DNA of 64,000 nucleotides from Pogona vitticeps (taxonomy: Eukaryota; Chordata; Lepidosauria; Squamata; Agamidae): contig NC_135784.1 of the NCBI RefSeq assembly GCF_051106095.1, forward strand, positions 147,347,428 through 147,411,427, in the 5' to 3' direction. Position 1 is the stretch's first letter. Each line of letters starts with the position of its first letter. Below, piece after piece: positions 1 through 12,457 of this stretch. Under the pieces are notes generated by a model. It had not been told where the DNA came from, ran no database searches, and was given only the letters and a program-made list of their open reading frames with translations. Made by a program: the position numbers and the translations under genes.

Positions 1-949
1 ACCTCTTTTCCTCTTCACCTACAGCTGTGCATCGAAGCCCTTGCACAATTTATAGCTAATGACCTTTCTTTTGAAAATGTTTACATTGTAAGAAACAATT
101 AGTAGTGGCAAGGGGAACTGCCTTGAAATACAGCAGAGTGTTGTGCACTGGCTAAATCCATTATTGGGTCCCTTGTATTTGAACTTCAGGTCCGTCATCA
201 ATGTAGACCGGTAGGGTTTATAGTTGTTTAGCCGTCTATACACACTTCAGAAGAGTTAATTAAAGTTAAGAATGTTCTTCTCATCTTACAGACACACGAT
301 GTCGATTGGATTGAAAACAAGCCTGTAACATATCAGATGCTGCTTCTATTTCCCTGGACTTGGGTTTCCATGTCAAACAAGACATCCTAAACATATCACT
401 GATCCTGTGCTTGTACTATTGTGTCTGGACAGAGATAGGTCAGCTTCAAAAATAGCTTCCTCATACTGTTTGCAGCTGTATGTGTGTGTGCCTGTGTTTT
501 TTTTTAAATCAACAGCTGACATTTTGCATCCTTTTCAGAACAAAACGGTACGTTTTCATATTTGAACTAGATGTGCCACTGATCTTTCACTCTAATCCAA
601 CCACGAAATGCTCATTCATTCTGTCCGTGCAGAGGTCTGTTCCTGCTGAGTTGCAGCCTGTGTTCCTGGCTCCCCCCTTAGAAGCCTTTAAAATCTAGCA
701 GAGCTCCATTTCCTGATAGGATGGTCCTATCTCCTCTATTAGGAAAGACTTTTTTTCCCCATTTGATTAACTATCAGAGAACAGCCCTCTCCTTGAAGGG
801 CTGGCCTGCACAAGTCTGGTTAAAAGATAGTGATCTACAAGGAAGGGAATAAAGAACCTTGAGGCTGCCCATCCACCATGAGCACTGGGACATCAGGCAC
901 ACCAAGCATACCGTTCACCGGTTCACTGTCTTCCTCCATGGGATGAGAC
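1..949. other. intergenic DNA, nothing recognised
   Basis: AT-rich, with short open frames that lack any family resemblance. No repeat with clear ends was recognised. Confidence 0.6.
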
Positions 950-1760
950 ACATTATAAAAATAATTTCTAAGGTATCATCTAGAGAAGGGGATGAACTGC
1001 CAAAATGGCAGTTCGTCCTGGTCCATCAAAGTTCACAAACTGCGAACCATGAATCTCTTCCCATGATTTTGTGGTTCATCAGTTCATTGGGGTTTTGGAA
1101 AAAGCTGACCCCCCTCAAAAAAAAGCCTGCCGCCCTTCCCACTACCCCTGTCGCCTCCCTACCTTGGCTACTGCCACAGAGCCTCTGTAGCCACCATCCA
1201 TCGCTGCTTCCTGTGATGGCCTGCCTTAAGGAAATCTGGGCTGCCCTTTGCAAAGATGGTGGCTGCAGCTTCTCTTAGGCGAGAAGCTGCAGCTGCCATC
1301 TTTGCAAAGGGCAGCCTGGATTCCCTTAAGGCAGGCTAAGGGAATTCTGGCCGCCCTCTGCAAAGATGGCAGCTGCAGCTTCCCTGCCGTAAAAGAAGCC
1401 ACAGCCGCCATCTTTGAAAGGACAGCCAGTGTCCCTTACAGCAGGCTCTGGCTCCGGAGGCCACTGCAGCAGGCTGTGTTGGATGGCAGTGGCAGCAGGT
1501 GGCGATGGATGGCAGCAGCAGTGGATGGCAGCAGCGACTAAGGTAGGGAGGGGAAGGGGGTGGAGGACAGGCTGTGGAGCTGGCTCGCTATGGGGCTGCC
1601 TGCCTATGGTTCTGCTGATCAGCTGATCAGCGGGCCCATAGGTGGTGTGAGAAAACCATAGGCAGAGAGGGAAGGGTAGCCTTCCTTCTCTTCCTATGGG
1701 GGGTGAATAAAAATGGGGCAATAATCATCCCTTCATATTCGTTGCGGTCTCAGGAAATCA
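950..1760. repeat. GC-rich repeat block with alternating inverted units
   Basis: A GC- and CAG-rich island in AT-rich DNA. A unit of about 55 bp (GCCTGCCTTAAGG ... TGCAAAGATGG ... GCTGCAGCTTC) occurs four times in alternating orientation: about 1216-1275, 1280-1338, 1339-1387 and 1388-1446. The first two arms form a near-perfect palindrome with a spacer of about 5 bp. A perfect 16-bp palindrome of CTGATCAG units lies at about 1614-1629. It is probably the interior of a non-autonomous DNA transposon, but no terminal repeats or target duplication were found. Open frames here are repeat artefacts. Confidence 0.55.
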
Positions 1761-2254
1761 CAAATACAAAGGGACAAGTATTTAACGAATCAACAATTTT
1801 TAATGCATATCACAATTAATTTTTTTTAATTTGTCTCCATATCTATTATCATCCATACACACATGAGGTGTGAAAGCAAAAGAAAGGAAGGGTTCTCGCA
1901 TCTCTCTCTGGCCTCAAGAAATCTCAATTCTGTCATGGAATTAATCAGGTTGCCCAATTCTCCCTCTCTCCCTCCCTCACACACAGACTTTCTATGTACT
2001 TCTCTATAAGCTGCCACTTTTTTTGCTTATCACAGTCCATCTGTTGCCTCACTGCAGAGGAGAACCAGCAAAGAACAAGAGTTAAACACAGTTTCACGGT
2101 GTTATGAAAGTTTATATCATAAACTGCCCTGATAATTTCTCCTGTAGAATGGTGCATAATTTTAATGAGTAAACAGTCAATAATTCCAATGCAAGGCCAA
2201 CACAGACCTCACATCTATATCTAGGCAGAACTATATTATTTGTAAATTAGGAAC

Positions 2255-2425
2255 AAATTGTGTTGTGTTATGTGTCATCAAGTTGGAAGCACTTATAGAG
2301 ACCCCAATGGGGCTTTCAAAGTGAGATATTTAAGGAATGGTTTTACCAGCTCTATACAACCCAGCGAGCTTCAGAGATTCAAACCTAGGCCTCCTTGTTC
2401 CTATTCCATCACTATCCACCACACC
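2255..2425 (-). repeat. tRNA-derived SINE (MIR/CORE-like layout), degraded
   Basis: The + strand starts with a tail of the type TGTGTCATCAAGTTGG and ends with an inverted tRNA B-box (minus: AGGTTTGAATCTC). The same family occurs at 8731-8955 and 34853-35035. High divergence suggests an old copy. Confidence 0.6.
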
Positions 2426-2430
2426 ACCCA

Positions 2431-3223
2431 GTATCCCCAGGGAATAAATACCACAGAATTAAAACAGATCACAGCATAATGGATAAGATTAGGACAAAAT
2501 GGGCTGTGTGCCTTCTCTGTTTACCCTGTGGGCACTAATTGCTGATAGCCAACTTCAAGACTCTTAATTCTGAACAGTTTCGAAGAGGGTAAGGCACACA
2601 GCTGTGCTATTAAAAGACTTGCCACAAAGCCATGGCACAAACAAAAAAGAAAGCAGTGTTGGATCTAGACAAGTTTCTCTGAAGAGGGCATGACACACTG
2701 AGCATGCCATCACCATGAAGACTCTTTCTTATACTGTATGTTGTTTCTATATATTCCCAAGACACTTCTGGCTTACAACAGCTCTGTGAATTAATGATCT
2801 TTGTAAGATCCTACCATTAACCGCTGTGTTCTATCATTAACAGCCCGAAGGTTAGTCATTTCTGCATTTGGGAGGAGGTGTGACCAGATGCCAGATTACT
2901 TAAAGATTCAGAGGGAACGTGTTATTCGCCTTAGGAGTGGGATTGAAAGAAATACAACACAAAGCTGCCTTTTTCCTTTTTGGATTCTTTAACTATTAAA
3001 AAAAAAGACTCTGAAATCGGAATCATTCAACTTACTGAAGGAGAGAAACCCAAACATTAACAAAGGAGGAGAACCAAAAACAGTTTGGATTGCACTTGGA
3101 TTTTCTCGTTTGGATTGGCTTCTTTTGACTCGCATATGTAAAGCTGCCTCACCCCTATTCTGAAAAGCATCTTATTTTGCACTCTCAATGTTATTCATGT
3201 GGTCTGAGAAGAACTTGGTGGTG
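2431..3223. other. intergenic DNA, nothing recognised
   Basis: AT-rich sequence without coding frames of interest or repeats that I can name. Confidence 0.6.
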
Positions 3224-3231
3224 GTGTAGGT

Positions 3232-3749
3232 CAGTGGTTCTTAACGTGGGCGATAATGCCCCCCAGGGGGCGATTTCATTTTTCAGGGGGGCGGTAGAAT
3301 GAAAAGGGGCGGTGTGGGGGCGCTGGAGCAGAAGGGGGGCAGTAGGGGGCGCTGGAGCAAGCCAAACCTGTGAAGATGGCTGCAGCCTTTTTACAATGTG
3401 CATGAATATATATTTTCCTCCTATCTTAATTTAGTTTCAAAGTTTTTGTCTTGAAATTTTTAGTTCCTGCATTTTATGCCCTTTTTAAACTTTTTTGAGT
3501 CTTAAAATTCGCTTGCAACTAAATCATTAAATGTTACTTTTTGGGGGCATTTCATTTTCTTGGAATTGAATTTTGTTTTCAGGGGTCACTGGATTTAAGT
3601 GTCCTAAATAAATAAACAAACAAACAAACAAACAAACAAATAAACAAACAAATAAATAAATAAGATATAATAAGAAATAAGAGGGGGGCGATGATAACTT
3701 CCTCAATAGCTCAAGGGGGCGTTTCTTTCAAAAAGGTTAAGAACCACTG
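3232..3749. mobile_element. non-autonomous hAT transposon with intact 8-bp target duplication
   Basis: 518-bp element with inverted ends CAGTGGTTCTTAAC and its complement GTTAAGAACCACTG, flanked by exact 8-bp direct repeats GTGTAGGT (3224-3231 and 3750-3757). CAG...CTG ends with 8-bp duplications are diagnostic of hAT elements. The interior has no transposase: it holds GGGGGCG-rich blocks near both ends and a CAAA/TAAA repeat (about 3605-3663). Two CTCF-like cores lie at about 3311-3353. Confidence 0.92.
3340..3353 (+). promoter_or_regulatory. CTCF-like core motif inside the hAT element
   Basis: CAGTAGGGGGCGCT fits the CTCF core pattern CASYAGRKGGCRSY at every position. A weaker related copy (GTGTGGGGGCGCT) sits just upstream at about 3312-3324. 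Binding is not shown. Confidence 0.4.
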
Positions 3750-3757
3750 GTGTAGGT

Positions 3758-6680
3758 GAAACCAGGCACGAGAAACAGCCTGCCGTGATTACAGATGATG
3801 AAGAAAAGGAATTAAAGCTGGTGACAATGATGAAAAGTAGGATACATATATCTGATGATGATGACTGTGATGATGATTTCTCTTTCTTATCTGTAGTGTT
3901 TCATGCTGGTGAGAATGGTCATGTGATGATAAATGTGAACTTCAAAGTATCGGCAGTGGCTGCACAGGTCGGACTGAGACCGATTTTCTCAAGTTCTGTT
4001 GTTGCTATCGGCTGCTTTTGGAGTCGAAGATTGTCTGTTGCCTTTCCCCTGCTTTTTGGAGTAGTTTTGAGGCTTCACTGGAACTTTATTTGGTCTAGAG
4101 CCCAATACACAAATAAGGAAAAACAAAATGAAAGACCCTGAAATATCCCATCCCTTTTACATTTAATGAAAGTACTGGGCTGGTACCTCAATGAGCTGAA
4201 ATAAAATGAGGCAGCCCCACCCCACCCCCAGAACTCAAAACAAATGAAACCAGAAAGTTTTCCCCATGCATAATCCTATTAATCATACTTCCTCCCATCT
4301 TTGGGCACAATGATGGTGGCTATACTTCTAACGGCCTAAAATGTTAACATTTCATGCAGCTCTCTCTTTCCTACTGGAAAGCCAAAGTAGCTGAGGAAAA
4401 TAGGGAGGCAGAATATTACAAGATTAAGAAAGAAAATTATAAGGATTTTTTTTCACAACATGAAAGCACAGGCAAGAAAAAGTACACAATGAGTATGGTA
4501 CAGGTGTGTAGGATTTTTATGATTAAAGAGATGCTAACAGCATTAAGAAAGTATGCGAACACCCTAGAGTGCTTTCTTATGATTAGTGCTCTTAAGTATT
4601 TGTAAAGGCAATATTAACAACTGTAGCACCATATCCTACGAACAAGTCTGGAATCAAAGTATAATTGCACTCATCTGCCTCAAATTTCCCAGCAGTGGTA
4701 TGGTAACATGTGTAATACCATAGGTACAGTTCTTTGAAGCTGGGATCCAAGTAGCTCCTACGTGTTCTCTCAAACAAAGCAACATTTTCTTCTTCTTTTT
4801 CATTAGGCATATTCTACGGACAATAATGCCTGCAGGAAGCAATTGAATTTTGAGGGTGAGATGGAATTGTACAGAGTTTTCTGCATCTCAAATTAAGCAC
4901 AAAATACAAGTGGTCATCTGCAGAGAGTAGAAAGGGAACTAAATGCTTTCTTCATTTGGTGCCTCTACGTTGCTATAGCACTGTTTTCATTTTTTTAAAG
5001 TGAGGAACAGACAAAGCACGTACTAAAGAGTAGGCATTGCTTATTGAATGAATACATTGATTTTTCAGTAGCGTAAGTGACACTGAAGATCTCTGCTAGC
5101 ATTTAAAGGGCATTGCAGCACGTTTGTGCACAAACTACTTAATATGCTTAAAGAAAGCAACACCTTAATCCTTATTTGTTTAGAGTAGAGACTTCAAACC
5201 TCACCGCACAAGCCATATAAGGAAATCATGCAGAGTTCTTGTATCTATGACTCTTTTTTGGGGGGTCACGGTCTCATTACACACTGAAACTGAAAACATA
5301 AAGGATCTGTAAGTGGCTGTTGCATTTGAGCTTTGAGTGTGGAAGCTATTGGAGATGTCATAGGAAACCAGATGAGGGAATATGTGGGAAGCGTTCATGG
5401 TTCAAATATTAGAAGCAAGAAGCTTTACAGGGATGGAAGAAGACAGGTGGTCTTGCCATGCCAAGATTTGTCTTGAAATGAAAAGAAAATTTGGTGATTC
5501 CCCCCCCCCAGCCCTAAATGTATGTAGTGATTTTGTACCCTACATTGCTCCACTTCCTTTCTCTCTATATAGAAAACTAATGTGTCACACAACAAACAAA
5601 CTCATTTCCCTAACATCCTTCTCTTCTCTGCTCAGAGACTGGCTTTCATGGAGGACTATTCAGATATGCACTGCATACACAAACACACATCAATTAGACT
5701 GGCAGGTTGCAGTTCAAACCTTTTCCTGCTTCATTCTGTTGATGGTTCAAAATGGCCATAGTAGGATCAACAGGGAATAAACCAGGCCCTGCACTACATT
5801 ACCCACCTTCTCCATTTTAATGCCCACCCTTGAGGAAAGGTGTTGAAGTTCACTCTGCACATGAGCAGAGTTGCAGTTGTAGCTTCTCAACAGCTTGCTG
5901 TCTCTCTCACCAGGGTAGCACAAGGGGCACCTACCCATTTTCCAGGTGTTGATGGGATTCTTACTGCAAAGTGCTCCATGGTTGTCATCAAAACCTTCAT
6001 CATGCATTCAGTAAACTATGTTTTTATTTTCCAATGACAGACAGTAGCTTTTCTCACAGAGCAAGTTAACTGTAAGATTGCCTGGTAGGCATCATATTAC
6101 CATAATCAGAGATTTTTGTTCTGATGCTCTTAGTAATGCTGGCAATATTTTGGAAGAACTTTCAGGTCACATCACATTAAAATGACCTAAAATAATAACA
6201 TATGATTTAATTTCCTCCCTCAAAAGTCCTACTGGCTTAATCTTTCCAATCAAAATGACTAACAAACCTAATCCTAGTTTCTAGGTTTTGTTGTTGTTGT
6301 TGTTGTTGTTTTTAACACTTGGTTGCCTGTCTTGAGCTGAAAATATATTTGGATTTTATAAGCCCCTTTTCCCACCTTTGCATCTGCAATAATTTCTTCT
6401 GGTACAGAATATTTAGCCCCTCAATTTCTAAACTTTTAATTCCTGCCTTTTTTTAAAACAAGGAGCTGATGTTTTAGGTATCATTTTATTTGTAATACAG
6501 TATTTACAATATTTAAAAAGAATGTAAAGATATATTATATTAAAACTTATAAAAAAGAGCAATATTACAAACACCAGTAAAACAACAGAATAAAATAATC
6601 CCTTTTAAAAATCCCATTTGTCAAGCAGACATTTAAAGGAAATCCTGCCTGAAAGAAAGGGTCTACAACATATTAGATTA
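3758..6680. other. intergenic DNA, nothing recognised apart from a short GTT repeat
   Basis: AT-rich. Open frames of up to about 130 codons on either strand have no family features. A TTG trinucleotide run lies at about 6288-6312. Confidence 0.55.
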
Positions 6681-6871
<191 letters not shown>

Positions 6872-6997
6872 GGGCCTATCTTGCTGGTGTTCTTACATTT
6901 TAGCCACAATTCCTGATTTGCCCTCTGGTTCTAAGATGTTCCTTGAACTTGACTCCTGACTTTTAACCTTCAGTCAGAAGATTACTGCTAGTTCCTT

Positions 6998-7330
6998 AAA
7001 GGTAAAGATTCCCCTTGACAATTTTTGTCCAATTGTGTTCGACTCAAGGGGGCGGTGCTCATCCTCGTTTCCGAGCCATAGAGCCAGCGTTTTTGTCCGA
7101 AGACAATCTTCCGTGGTCACGTGGCCAGTGCGACTTAGACACGGAACGCTGTTACCTTCCCACCGAGGTGGTACCTATTGATCTACTTGCATTTGCATGC
7201 TTTCGAACCGCTAGGTTGGCGGGAGCTGGGACAAGCGACAGGCGCTCACTCCGTCGCGTGGATTCGATCTTACGACTGCTTGGTCTTCTGACCCTGCAGC
7301 ACAGGCTTCTGTGGTTTAGCCAGCAGCGCC
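6998..7330 (-). mobile_element. tRNA-derived squamate SINE, well preserved
   Basis: On the minus strand a tRNA-like head (GGCTAAACCACAGAAGCC, later B-box GATCGAATCC) is followed by a long body with intact CpGs (CACGTGACCACGG and similar) and a 3' end reading GGGGAATCTTTACC. This is the abundant squamate SINE seen in Anolis and other lizards; I am unsure of its formal family name. Retained CpGs suggest a fairly young copy. Confidence 0.82.
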
Positions 7331-7837
7331 ACCACATTCCTTATTCATCTCAAAAGCTGCTGCCAGCTGTCACCACTTATCGCAGTGTGTTTTCCCTTAT
7401 CGCAAGTGTTCATGAGCTAGGAAATAACTGATTTATCTGTGCCCCTGATTTACGTATCATAGCAATGGACCACTGTTATTCTGCTTATCAACGACACTGT
7501 TATTTGATCTGATTTGTAGCCCATTTTACTCTCAACAACTGGGATCCAAGGCAGCTTTTGGAATACAGTATACGTTTCTGGACTATGGTCCATATACTGT
7601 ATGTTTTCATTCTGCTACAGCTGTATGGTCGTATCAGCCTGGCTATACTGTAGCTTGTGACAGAGTTACCAAGTGTTGACTAGCCTAGAGACAGAAGGAG
7701 CTAAGGAAGACAAGCATCAATAGAAAGAGAATGGAAACATTCTTCCTCTCCTTCCCCTGTGTCGGATTGTCCAGACAGGAAAGTTGTTTGGACCAAAATA
7801 AACAACGTAATTTGTGCAGATGGGAATCAGTTTAGGG

Positions 7838-7973
7838 CAGTGGTCCCCAATCTTGGGCCTCCAGATGTTCTTGGACTTCAACTCCCAGAAATCCTGGCCA
7901 GCAGAGGTGGTGGTGAAGGCTTCTGGGAGTTGCAGTCCAAGAACACCTGGAGGCCCAAGGTTGGGGACCACTG
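7838..7973. mobile_element. short palindromic hAT element (MITE) with 8-bp target duplication
   Basis: 136 bp, nearly a complete palindrome: CAGTGGTCCCCAATCTTGGG at the left matches CCCAAGGTTGGGGACCACTG at the right, and the arms continue through AACTCCCAGAA/TTCTGGGAGTT. Exact 8-bp direct repeats GTTTAGGG flank it (7830-7837 and 7974-7981). Both signatures are typical of hAT elements. No coding capacity. It could fold into a long hairpin if transcribed. Confidence 0.93.
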
Positions 7974-7981
7974 GTTTAGGG

Positions 7982-8655
7982 CACAGTAGTTTTGTAATAC
8001 ATCAGGGCATATGCCAGTTGGTTTCAAGTGATAGGTAAACACTGCATATTAACAGAAAAAAATAATCTATTCTCTATTATTTACATGGCCACGTTTTTAC
8101 AGTTATTCAGTTGTACAACTAATAAAGCAAATAGGTAGGATCATCCTAAATACTTCATAGTTGGGGGAAAAGAAGGTAGTCTCCCTCACCCATCCAAACA
8201 AGAAGTTGGATGAAATGTCAATGCTGGCAATAAAAAAAAACAAAGTGTGTTGCTTTTATACCACCCCAAAGCACTTCAAGCACTCTCTGGGCAGTTTACA
8301 ATTATGTAGATATTATTAGGATAATGATATCTCCTATGATACCATACATCTGTGGGCATGGAGACTTGGGACACTCTGTGTGGGAGGAACAGCTCTGTCC
8401 TTTGACAGGTAAAATGAACACGAGGATCAGGTGAGTGGCTGGGGTGGGGGTGGGGGGGACAATGCAGCTCACTGGCTGAGAGGGGCAGATCATTCTGCCG
8501 AATGGTAAGCCAGCCATGCTAAATCCACTGTTACATGAGTTGACTTCTGTTCATACGTTCATTTTCATTTTCTTCCCTGAAGCCCATTTCCTATGTCTTT
8601 GTTGCTCTGGGAATCCCTTCTCTTTCCAGGGCAGATTCAAAGTGTGACACTGTCA
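7982..8655. other. intergenic DNA, nothing recognised
   Basis: Mixed-composition DNA with a short G-rich stretch near 8437-8458. No gene or named repeat. Confidence 0.55.
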
Positions 8656-8730
8656 ATTCATTCATTCATTCATTCATTCATTCATTCATTCATTCATTCA
8701 TTCATTCATTCATTCATTCATTCATTCATT
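8656..8730. repeat. TTCA tetranucleotide microsatellite
   Basis: About 18 uninterrupted ATTC units abutting the tail of the next SINE, consistent with expansion of a SINE 3' tail. Confidence 0.95.
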
Positions 8731-8955
8731 ATGTGCCATCAAGTTGGTACTGACTTGGGGTGACTCTTGTCATGTTTTTCTACGTATAGAGTATACAGAA
8801 GTGGCTCACCATCCCCTTCTTCTGGGGGGGGGGGGTTGTGCCTTGAGACTGTGCCATTTGCCTAAGGCTACACAGGATGGCTTTTCTCCCTGGAGACACA
8901 CTGGGGAATCCAACTCCTGACTCCTCGCTCAGGTGCTCCAGCAAATTGTAGTGTC
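8731..8955 (-). repeat. tRNA-derived SINE (MIR/CORE-like layout)
   Basis: On + it begins ATGTGCCATCAAGTTGG and ends with an inverted B-box (minus: GAGTTGGATTCCCC). Same family as 2255-2425 and 34853-35035. The adjoining TTCA repeat lies at the SINE's 3' end. Confidence 0.65.
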
Positions 8956-9439
8956 CAGCCTGCCGGGAGGCTGTAAGGCGAGGCGGAGTTCAGTCCTCCA
9001 GCTGTATCCATTCCTTATTTGAAGGTCACCACTGGATGCAACCCAATATTGATATTGAGAGAGAAAGGCTTCAGCTGTTATCCCCTGCACCAGAAGATAT
9101 GTGGCTGTAAATTGTTCTTATACAAGCTTGGCAAAGGAATCAGAAAAGCTAAGATTTGTTTAATCTAGATTTGTCGTCCAGTCAGTTTAAAAAGAATCAC
9201 AGATTTCTACAGAAATATAAAGAACTGCTTGTTTTTCTAATTATTTTTGTTTTTTCAAGTGTGTTCATATGTTTACCCAGAAGTAAGCTCCTATTAAGTT
9301 CACTGGGGCTTAGTATCACGTAAATGAATACAGGATTGTATCTCCTTCTTTCTCATCTGTAAGTCTCCCCATCTCTAAGGCTCTCCGTCTCTCTATGTTG
9401 GATGTGTTCTGTTGATTAAAATGCATTGGCTTCTGAGCA

Positions 9440-9512
9440 GGATGGAATAAGACTAGATGGCCATGGCATTATTTCCAGCCCCACTATTCTGTTTGTTTGT
9501 TTGTTTGTTTAT
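9440..9512 (+). repeat. CR1/L2-type LINE 3'-end remnant plus GTTT repeat
   Basis: GACTAGATGGCCATGGC...TTCCAGCCCCACTATTCTG is the characteristic 3' terminus of CR1-group LINEs, followed by a short GTTT run. Confidence 0.6.
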
Positions 9513-11715
9513 TGGATGAACTCTGATTCTATATATTACATAACCTCTGTTTGTAATTTTAGCCAGTTGAGCTAGCATATGAATGTTAGGACCTAGTGCT
9601 TCAGGAAGATTGATCTGAGAGCTCTGCTGATGTCATCCTGGGACCGATGTGCTTCTGTCCAAAGGTTTGTCACTTTTCTTTCTCTCAGAGGAATAAAATG
9701 ATTCATTTGGCGTGTTAAAGAATCTGTTCATCTTCTTCCACCTTTGTTTTTTTTTTTTTTTTTAAAGGATCTCTGTGTGACAGCAGTCCGATGTGATATG
9801 AGATACACAGAAGGGTCTGTCTGTACATCTATTCACTGGAAACAGCTGAATGGGGATGATATGGAAAAAGGCCTTGGGCTGTCAGTCAGCTAAAAGGAGA
9901 AGGTCACATAAAGTCAGCGCTCTAACTCTGTCATTGGATCTTAAACCCAGTATTCCATATTGACCGTTAGCGTTCGCCAAGGGAATACTGAAGTGAGTGA
10001 CACAGAGTGACATCTGTGTGATGAAATACAGCCAGGCCACACGGAAAGGAAAAATGAGATGCGTGCAGAGGAGCTCACAGTGAGCATTTGTAACAAGCCC
10101 ATTTATGTGGTGGGCATCAAACATGTTCTGAAGGAAGGGAGGGTGCTCCAGAAGAGGTGGAGGCTACATTGCTGATTTTAAGCTGAAGTGGTTTTTCTAA
10201 GTGTCTTCCTCTTCCACACCTCTTTCCACCACCACCTTTCCCCCTTAAAGTTAAGCAGCAGGTGGTGGTGTTTTTTTAAAATCATTTTTAGTCTGTTTAA
10301 TGATGACCTAACATCAGTTGAAGGGTAAAGGTTCATTGGCTCCAGGACATATGGTGAGCATTGCAGCATCTGAGCAAAAGGGGAGTGGTAGTTTACTCTC
10401 ACCACTTCTTTGTCAACTTTGAAATACATATACAGTATATGTATGTACACATGTCACTGTAAGCAGGACTTTGTAACTGAAACTAAAGCAAAATTAATGT
10501 GTTAAAGGAACAGAATTTTTGATTCGTAATAGAAGTACTGTATCTGGATTACGGGGCGTGGAGCAGCTGAATAGTTGATGTATGTATTTACATCCTGCCA
10601 TAAAGAAGTGCATTAGAAGGTCTGCATTTATGACTGCGATTTTTATCTTTCAATTTTACTTTTCAAACAGCAATGTACAATTGCACACAACCCATGTACC
10701 ACCTATCTCAAGTTTCAAATTGGCTTCCAAGGTGTGAAGCCCTGTTGCAGACACAAAACTTACCAAACACAGCTTAGATTTAGGCTCAAAAAGATGATCC
10801 CATAGCAGACAGAACCACATTATTATTATTCTTACTTCTATACACATCTTGAATGCATGTCTGCTCATATACATATTTTTGCATATTTAATACGCAAAAT
10901 ATTTAATATTTCCCTGATATGCATACTTTTGCATATTTTTTGCACGTCTCATATTAAAGCGGAAAATGAACAAAGGATAGGCTAAATGAAGACAGGGAGC
11001 AGGATAGAATAAGTAAGGAAGATCAGCCCTCTCTTCCTTTTGTTTACGTGGCACATTACTCCTAAGTAACTGTTCAGAGCATTGCACCTTGACAACCAAA
11101 TGCTAAATAAAGGGGAGCAAACAAAAAACAATGGAGTGACAGCTGGGAAAAGTTTAAAATATAATAAGGAGGCATAATTGTCTTCAGAAAAGATAATTAA
11201 AAAGTACCAAAGAGGCATGGCTATTTTACTTGAGTTTTGAAACAAATTTATTCAGCATGGAGTAAATTGTAAGAAATTATTAGACCGATAAGAAACTGTT
11301 AGGGAAATTTGTTTTTAAATTGGTGCTTTATCAGATTGATTGCATCATTAACTTTATCCACTATAAGAGTTTTATATTTTGTTTGTATTCAAAGATTTTG
11401 CTAAACACTGCACCTTTACTCAGCATATAGAATCTTGTGTTTAGAACTATGAACCAAGTAATAGACCATATATATAATAAAACTTTTCAATTCCTTGTCA
11501 TGATTGTTTAATAGTATTCTTAAAGAACTGAATACTAAAGTATTATTATTATTACCATTCATACACACAAAACATACAGAACTGCAATAATAAGACCTAA
11601 AAACAGATAATAAAAGACAACAAAACTCAGCATTCATACTACATATATGAATCAGAGATTTCACCATCATCTCGTCATCTAATATCATCAAAGGGTTCTT
11701 GTGAACACTCACCAT
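9513..11715. other. intergenic DNA, nothing recognised
   Basis: AT-rich with a 17-bp T run near 9748-9764. The part next to 11.7 kb may be the 3'UTR of the adjoining L1 fragment. Confidence 0.5.
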
Positions 11716-11719
11716 AAAC

Positions 11720-12270
11720 TATTTCTTCCCCTAAATTCCTGTTTTTTTCTGGGCCCAATTGTATATCAGCTTCCAGTTTTCCTTTACAAAATGTCTCAGT
11801 TGATTCTGCACTGCCTCTGAAAGCATATCTAGTTCTTCAGTGTCTGGTATCTTATTTAATAGTTCCTCCATCGTTGGTATTTCTCAATTCTTCCATTATT
11901 GGGCCCAGAATAACCTGGCTGCTGTACAATAGACTATATTTTATTTTTTTATCAATAATCTCTGACATTATACTGTACTCAATAATAACATTTCAGGTTT
12001 AAAACTTAATTTTTGCTGAACAACTTCTTGTGACATTTCCCAAACCTGTAACCAATTTCTTTTTGCTTTTTCGTATGACCACCATACATAATAACAAGTC
12101 CCTGGATTTTTTTTTACATTTCCAACAAATATTGCTGATCCCTTCTGACATCTTTGCCAATTTTACCGGAGTAAAATACCATATGTGAAACATTTTAAGG
12201 ATGTTTTCTCTAAGATTGATTAGTTTAATCAGCTTATAATTATCTTTCCACATGTTTTCCATATTTATAG
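11720..12270 (-). mobile_element. L1 LINE fragment, C-terminal end of ORF2
   Basis: An 87-codon minus-strand frame (12262-11999) reads FHIWYFTPVKLAKM and then CWKCKK, the conserved L1 ORF2 C-terminal tryptophan/cysteine region. Downstream, other minus-strand frames continue with L1-like sequence. The element is 5'-truncated and frame-broken, so it is an inactive relic. It lies in the presumed gene desert. Confidence 0.72.
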
Positions 12271-12457
12271 GTGTAGCATATGTGAAAATGCATGTTCTTC
12301 CCAGGAAGCAACTAAAATTTCAGTACATGGAGATGATTGCCACATTTCTCTATCACTTTTCACCTTGTAGTCTGCAAAATGCACAAAACTGTATACCAGA
12401 GAGAACTGAGAGAAACCTCATTTGCCTGAATCCTGTTAGTGATTTGTGACTGTGTAA

